Below are positions 60,764-64,000 of a stretch of DNA of 64,000 nucleotides, piece by piece; position 1 is the stretch's first letter, and every line of letters begins with the position of its first letter. The notes under the pieces were generated by a model. It was not told the DNA's origin and ran no database searches. It worked only from the letters and a program-made list of their open reading frames with translations. Position numbers and translations under genes: made by a program. Where the stretch lies: assembly GCA_020630975.1 (NCBI GenBank), contig JAHDID010000009.1, positions 62,001 to 126,000 of the forward strand. The letters are read 5' to 3'. This stretch comes from Verrucomicrobiota bacterium (GTDB taxonomy: Bacteria; Verrucomicrobiota; Verrucomicrobiia; Verrucomicrobiales; DEV007).

Positions 60764-62101
60764 ATGAACGGCCGCTGGTTTCATCCTGACTTTCCCGTAT
60801 CGCCACGCAAGCTCCCATTCTTCTACGGGTGGTTGGTCGCTTTTGGCTCGACTCTGGGCATGCTCTTTACCATACCGGGCCAGACCATGGGCTTTTCGGT
60901 CTTTACCGAGATCCTGATGGAGGAGTTTGGCCTGTCTCGCGTCAGCCTATCGAGCGCCTACTTCGTCGGCACCGTCGCCAGTGGGATGACTCTACCCTAT
61001 GCGGGTCGCCTCTTCGATCGGTGGGGCGCACGCCAGATGATCGTCCTATCCTCGGTGGCGACAGGACTGGTACTACTGTTTCTGAGCGTCGCGGCACCTC
61101 TAGCAAGATCTCTCGCGCAGCTCTGCCCAGCATCCTGGGCGATGGGCATCGGCTGCGCCGTGATAGGGCTGGGCTTTTACCTGATCCGTCTGTCCGCTCA
61201 GGGCGTGCTGACCATGACTACGCGCAATGTCATCGGCAAGTGGTTCGATATCCGTCGCGGCTTGGCCATGTCGATCAGCGGTATCTTTGTGTCATTTGGC
61301 TTCGCAGCGGCGCCGAAACTGCTCGATGCCTTGATCAATCAGTTTGGCTACGATGGCACTTGGCGACTACTGGGCATCGTCACTCTGCTGGTCATGGCAC
61401 CACTCGGGTGGCTCATCTTTCGCGACAATCCTGAGGAGTGCGGTATGCAGATGGATGGCGATGGCGTCTCTCGCGCCACCAAAGAGAATCCCGACATGGT
61501 GATCCATAGGGACTACACTCGGGCAGAAGCCGCTCGGACGTTCTCATTTCACGCCTTCAATCTTTCATTCGCCTTCTTCGCGATGTTTTCGACGGCTTTC
61601 ACCTTTCACATCGAGTCGATCGGTCAGGAGTTTGGTTTTCTGAAATCGAAGATCATCGATTTTTTCCTACCGATGGCTGCGATCTCAGTGGCGACCAATC
61701 TCTTCTTTGGCTGGGCCAACTCGAAGACTAAACTCAAATACCTGCTCCTACTGATGAACCTAGGAGCGGTGACAGGTGCCCTCGGGCTGTATCAACTGGA
61801 TAGCTCCTGGGGTGTGCCTGCCTACATCATCGGCAATGGCATCACCGGCGGCATCTTCACTGGTCTAGGAGGCGTCTGCTTGCCACGGTTCTACGGCCGC
61901 AAGCATCTCGGCGCCATCTCAGGCATCAATATGAGCACCATGGTGATCGCCTCCGGCCTTGGCCCTTGGGCATTTGCCCTCGCCCATCGATTTACCGGCA
62001 GCTACGAGTGGGTGCTACTCGGCTGCCTGGCGATCCCTGCCAGCCTATGTGTAGCGAGCCTATTCGCCGACAATCCGCAGCGAAAACTGGCTGACAAGTA
62101 G
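60764..62101 (+). CDS. Major facilitator superfamily transporter
   Basis: 445 residues with about 12 hydrophobic segments. The typical loop 2-3 motif is YAGRLFDRWGARQM (G...D..GRR-type). The first half starts FYGWLVAFGSTLGMLFTIPG; the second begins near HAFNLSFAFFAMFSTAFTFH. Weak resemblance to the OFA/oxalate-formate group (NPEECGMQMDGDGV after the first half). Substrate unknown; sugar or organic acid uptake is plausible. Convergent with the trypsin-fold gene at 62125. Confidence 0.85.
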   Translation: MNGRWFHPDFPVSPRKLPFFYGWLVAFGSTLGMLFTIPGQTMGFSVFTEILMEEFGLSRVSLSSAYFVGTVASGMTLPYAGRLFDRWGARQMIVLSSVATGLVLLFLSVAAPLARSLAQLCPASWAMGIGCAVIGLGFYLIRLSAQGVLTMTTRNVIGKWFDIRRGLAMSISGIFVSFGFAAAPKLLDALINQFGYDGTWRLLGIVTLLVMAPLGWLIFRDNPEECGMQMDGDGVSRATKENPDMVIHRDYTRAEAARTFSFHAFNLSFAFFAMFSTAFTFHIESIGQEFGFLKSKIIDFFLPMAAISVATNLFFGWANSKTKLKYLLLLMNLGAVTGALGLYQLDSSWGVPAYIIGNGITGGIFTGLGGVCLPRFYGRKHLGAISGINMSTMVIASGLGPWAFALAHRFTGSYEWVLLGCLAIPASLCVASLFADNPQRKLADK

Positions 62102-62124
62102 ACGCTCCCGTATGCAGAGAAAGA

Positions 62125-62904
62125 CTATCGACCGACCATGCTCGACATGATCTGAATCGAGCCGGCAGACAGAGTCGCTAGGATGCCTGTGGGACGGCCA
62201 TCGACCACTCTGACGACGGTGATGCCGATAGGGCGACCATCGAGCGTAAAAATAGGCATGCCCTGAGAATTACCGGCGGTGTTCACGTAGTAGGTGCGAT
62301 CCTTTTTGTAAACGCCTGTGATGCGACCCATCACGAGAGTCGGCATGTAGCCAAAGACTGAGGAAGAACGCGACAGCCCCACCACCTGGTCGGCTGGCTC
62401 AGCTGGGATGAACTGCTTCAGATCGACCATGTCGAACTTTTTGTTCAGCACTCGAGCACTGGCTTGGTCTGGCAGGATAAAGGCGATGTCGGCATCGCGA
62501 TCCTGGTGGACGACTTTGCCTTTGAGTACGGACTGATCGCCATAGCTCAGCTCGATATCGGTAAACTCAGTCTTGGCCGCTTGAATGGTAACCACAGTGG
62601 TGTCGATCTGCGCTTTTTGCCCCTCTAGGCCCACAGCAGCATCGATAGCGGTATTCGATACACAGATGAGGCCATCGTCCCTCATGGTGATACCCAGAGT
62701 GCGTCGCTGCTGCTCCTTGGCGGGTAGCGGGTTCCCCGATGTCTTGGTGATGATCTTACCCTTCACCGTCACCACGACCAGGGTCGGCTTAAATTTCTCC
62801 ATCAAATCGCGAGCCTTTTGCTCGGGAGTCTGAGCCGAAGCAATGGAGGTGACGAGTGAAAGTGCCATTGCGAGGGTCAATACTAGTGGAGATGCGAATT
62901 TCAT
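62125..62904 (-). CDS. Secreted trypsin-fold protein, probably non-catalytic (copy 1)
   Basis: 259 residues; signal peptide (LVLTLAMALSLVTSIASAQ). The order of strands is that of a HtrA/S1C protease: a start ARDLMEKFKPTLVVVTVKGK, ITMRDDGLICVSNTAIDAAV where HtrA has G-LTNNHV (His absent), RDADIAFILPD, and NTAGNSQGMPIFTLDGRPIG where the serine loop GNSGGP would be. The Ser is kept but Gly is changed and the His is not seen, so proteolysis is unlikely. Paralogue of the next gene; start region TTCATAGTTAAATG is shared between them. Confidence 0.75.
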   Translation of the reverse strand: MKFASPLVLTLAMALSLVTSIASAQTPEQKARDLMEKFKPTLVVVTVKGKIITKTSGNPLPAKEQQRRTLGITMRDDGLICVSNTAIDAAVGLEGQKAQIDTTVVTIQAAKTEFTDIELSYGDQSVLKGKVVHQDRDADIAFILPDQASARVLNKKFDMVDLKQFIPAEPADQVVGLSRSSSVFGYMPTLVMGRITGVYKKDRTYYVNTAGNSQGMPIFTLDGRPIGITVVRVVDGRPTGILATLSAGSIQIMSSMVGR

Positions 62905-62981
62905 AGTTAAATGGATTTGGGATGGGTGCGATTATCACCCTTCGGCATACAGTCTGCCAGTGTGTTCTTTTCAAGAAAAGC

Positions 62982-63017
62982 AAAAACGTGACATCCAGTA
63001 GCTGGTGTCACGTTTTT
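62982..63017 (-). terminator. Rho-independent terminator of trypsin-fold copy 2
   Basis: AAAAACGTGACA (62982-62993) and TGTCACGTTTTT (63006-63017) form a 12-bp stem with inner CCAG/CTGG pairs; T runs on both strands, so it may work in both directions. The CGTGACATCC part recurs in the terminator at 63941-63981. Confidence 0.88.
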
Positions 63018-63083
63018 CAAAAAGGATGGCCAGCCACCCTAACTCTTAGACGACTGGCAGGCCCTAGGCCTTAGAGGATAGCT

Positions 63084-63872
63084 TTACTTGGCTTTATCCA
63101 TCGCCAAATCTGCCAGTACTTTGATCGAGCTAGCACCCAACGTCGTGAGAATACCTGTAGGCTCCGAATCAATCATACGGACGACAGTGATACCGAGAGT
63201 CTTGCCCTCTGGCGTGAGAATGGGCATACCTGCCGTATTGTTGGCAGTGGTCACGTAAAAAGTGCGATCGCCGCGGAATACTCCCTGAATCTTGCCCAGA
63301 GCCGTGAGCGGCATAAACCCATAAACCGATGAAGAACGAAAGAAACCCACCACAGAGTCCGGCTCAGCTGCATCTGCAGCATTAGCCAAATCGACGAAAG
63401 CAAAAGTCTTGCCAGCCTTCTTAGCTGAGACCGCATCTGGCAGGATGAAAGCGATATCGGCATCCAAGTCCTGACTGATCACTTTGCCCGGCAGCACGGT
63501 GGTGTCGCCATAGCTGATCGTCACCTTGTCGTAGGTCGTCTTGGCCGCTGTGATCAGCACGGTGTCTTCGCCGTAGCGCGCCTCATTGCCAGCCAACCCG
63601 ATCGAAGGATCGATCGCCGAATTCGAAACCGCGATCAGACCGTTCTCCATAACCGTAACCCCGAGAGTCTGAGCAATATCTGAGCGCGATGGCGGCTCGC
63701 CCCCCGTGCTCGTCTCCACCGATACGGTGAGATCCATATTCACCACGACCAATGCAGGGACGACTTTTTCCTTAAGGGAGCGGACTTGCTCCTCCACTGT
63801 CTGCGCCAATGAAAGGCTAGGACTGATGACGATGGCGATGGTAGCGACTAGGAAACAAAATGTACGGTTCAT
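63084..63872 (-). CDS. Secreted trypsin-fold protein, probably non-catalytic (copy 2)
   Basis: 262 residues from the ATG at 63872 (an upstream in-frame ATG at 63959 lies in the terminator of the previous gene). Signal peptide (FCFLVATIAIVISPSLSLAQ). Parallel to copy 1 over its full length: ALVVVNMDLTVSVETSTGGE, IAVSNSAIDPSIGLAGNEAR, LDADIAFILPDAVSAKKAGK, and TTANNTAGMPILTPEGKTLG in which the catalytic Ser is Thr. No His at the usual position, so it is a pseudoprotease. Regulation and job unknown; possibly a periplasmic binding or chaperone role. Confidence 0.75.
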   Translation of the reverse strand: MNRTFCFLVATIAIVISPSLSLAQTVEEQVRSLKEKVVPALVVVNMDLTVSVETSTGGEPPSRSDIAQTLGVTVMENGLIAVSNSAIDPSIGLAGNEARYGEDTVLITAAKTTYDKVTISYGDTTVLPGKVISQDLDADIAFILPDAVSAKKAGKTFAFVDLANAADAAEPDSVVGFFRSSSVYGFMPLTALGKIQGVFRGDRTFYVTTANNTAGMPILTPEGKTLGITVVRMIDSEPTGILTTLGASSIKVLADLAMDKAK

Positions 63873-63940
63873 AGTTAAATGATAGGTTATAAACGGTTCA
63901 TAAAGATCCTTCGCAGAACGGATTTTGTAAATCCCTGTAT

Positions 63941-63981
63941 AAAAACAAAAACGTGACATCCGGAAGACCCGAATGCCACGT
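63941..63981 (-). terminator. Terminator of an off-window minus-strand gene
   Basis: On the minus strand ACGTGGCATTCGG and CCGGATGTCACGT pair over 13 positions (two G-U), followed by TTTTGTTTTT. The arm text matches the terminator at 62982-63017, suggesting a tandem duplicate of the trypsin-fold unit continues beyond the window. Confidence 0.7.
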
Positions 63982-64000
63982 CTGAAAGTCTTGAAGATTG

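Overview
The window looks like chromosomal DNA from a member of the Verrucomicrobiota (possibly a related PVC-group phylum). This rests on gene content: several pairs of large secreted cytochrome-like proteins (PSCyt1/DUF1549/DUF1553, and DUF1587/1592/1588/1585) with twin-arginine DUF1501 or DUF1552 partners, three sulfatases, a bactofilin, and SHD1-like and SdrD_B-like secreted proteins. Housekeeping anchors are hemB, menB, trxB, rpmE and prfA. Few starts have a clear Shine-Dalgarno sequence, and two promoters place the start of transcription at or within a few bases of the start codon.

Layout. 1-2.9 kb: 5' part of a secreted or anchored protein cut by the window edge, a TPR-like membrane protein, and a frameshifted SIR2-like gene. 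2.9-10.3 kb (minus strand): a degradation-type cluster (alpha/beta hydrolase, PSD1-type cytochrome, DUF1501, a heme-domain fragment, a sulfatase) invaded by palindromic REP-like repeats around a REP-associated transposase (RAYT). 11-20 kb: DUF3472-like and SdrD_B-like secreted proteins, then a DUF1592-type cytochrome/DUF1552 pair. 20.2-25.6 kb: hairpin array, an NAD-dependent epimerase gene split by a 222-bp MITE, an iduronate-sulfatase-like gene, and a phosphoesterase/beta-propeller fusion. 25.6-30.7 kb: AT-richer accessory block of small orphan genes with related sequence between them. 30.7-41.6 kb: menB, PhoD-like phosphatase, sulfatase, a second DUF1501/PSD1 pair, thioesterase, hemB, bactofilin. 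41.8-50 kb: a receiver-like/pseudokinase/FGE-like fusion, trxB, rpmE, prfA, and an ECF sigma/membrane protein/PDZ operon. 50-58 kb: a candidate selenoprotein, a SOUL protein, a third PSD1/DUF1501 pair. 58-64 kb: vapBC, PilN/PilO-like proteins, an MFS transporter, and two tandem trypsin-fold proteins that appear inactive.

How the genes work together: the sulfatases, hydrolase and cytochrome/DUF1501 pairs fit the polysaccharide-degrading lifestyle usual in this group, but the exact role of the cytochrome/DUF1501 pairs is not established. The most notable signals are (i) an in-frame TGA at 50329-50331 inside a thioredoxin-like CxxxU motif, followed by a SECIS-like hairpin; (ii) a RAYT bracketed by its presumed palindromes, with copies of the palindromes inserted in frame at the signal peptides of two secreted enzymes; (iii) a 14-bp motif repeated with exactly 21-bp spacing at three unrelated intergenic sites; and (iv) a MITE whose removal with one CTAG exactly restores the epimerase frame.
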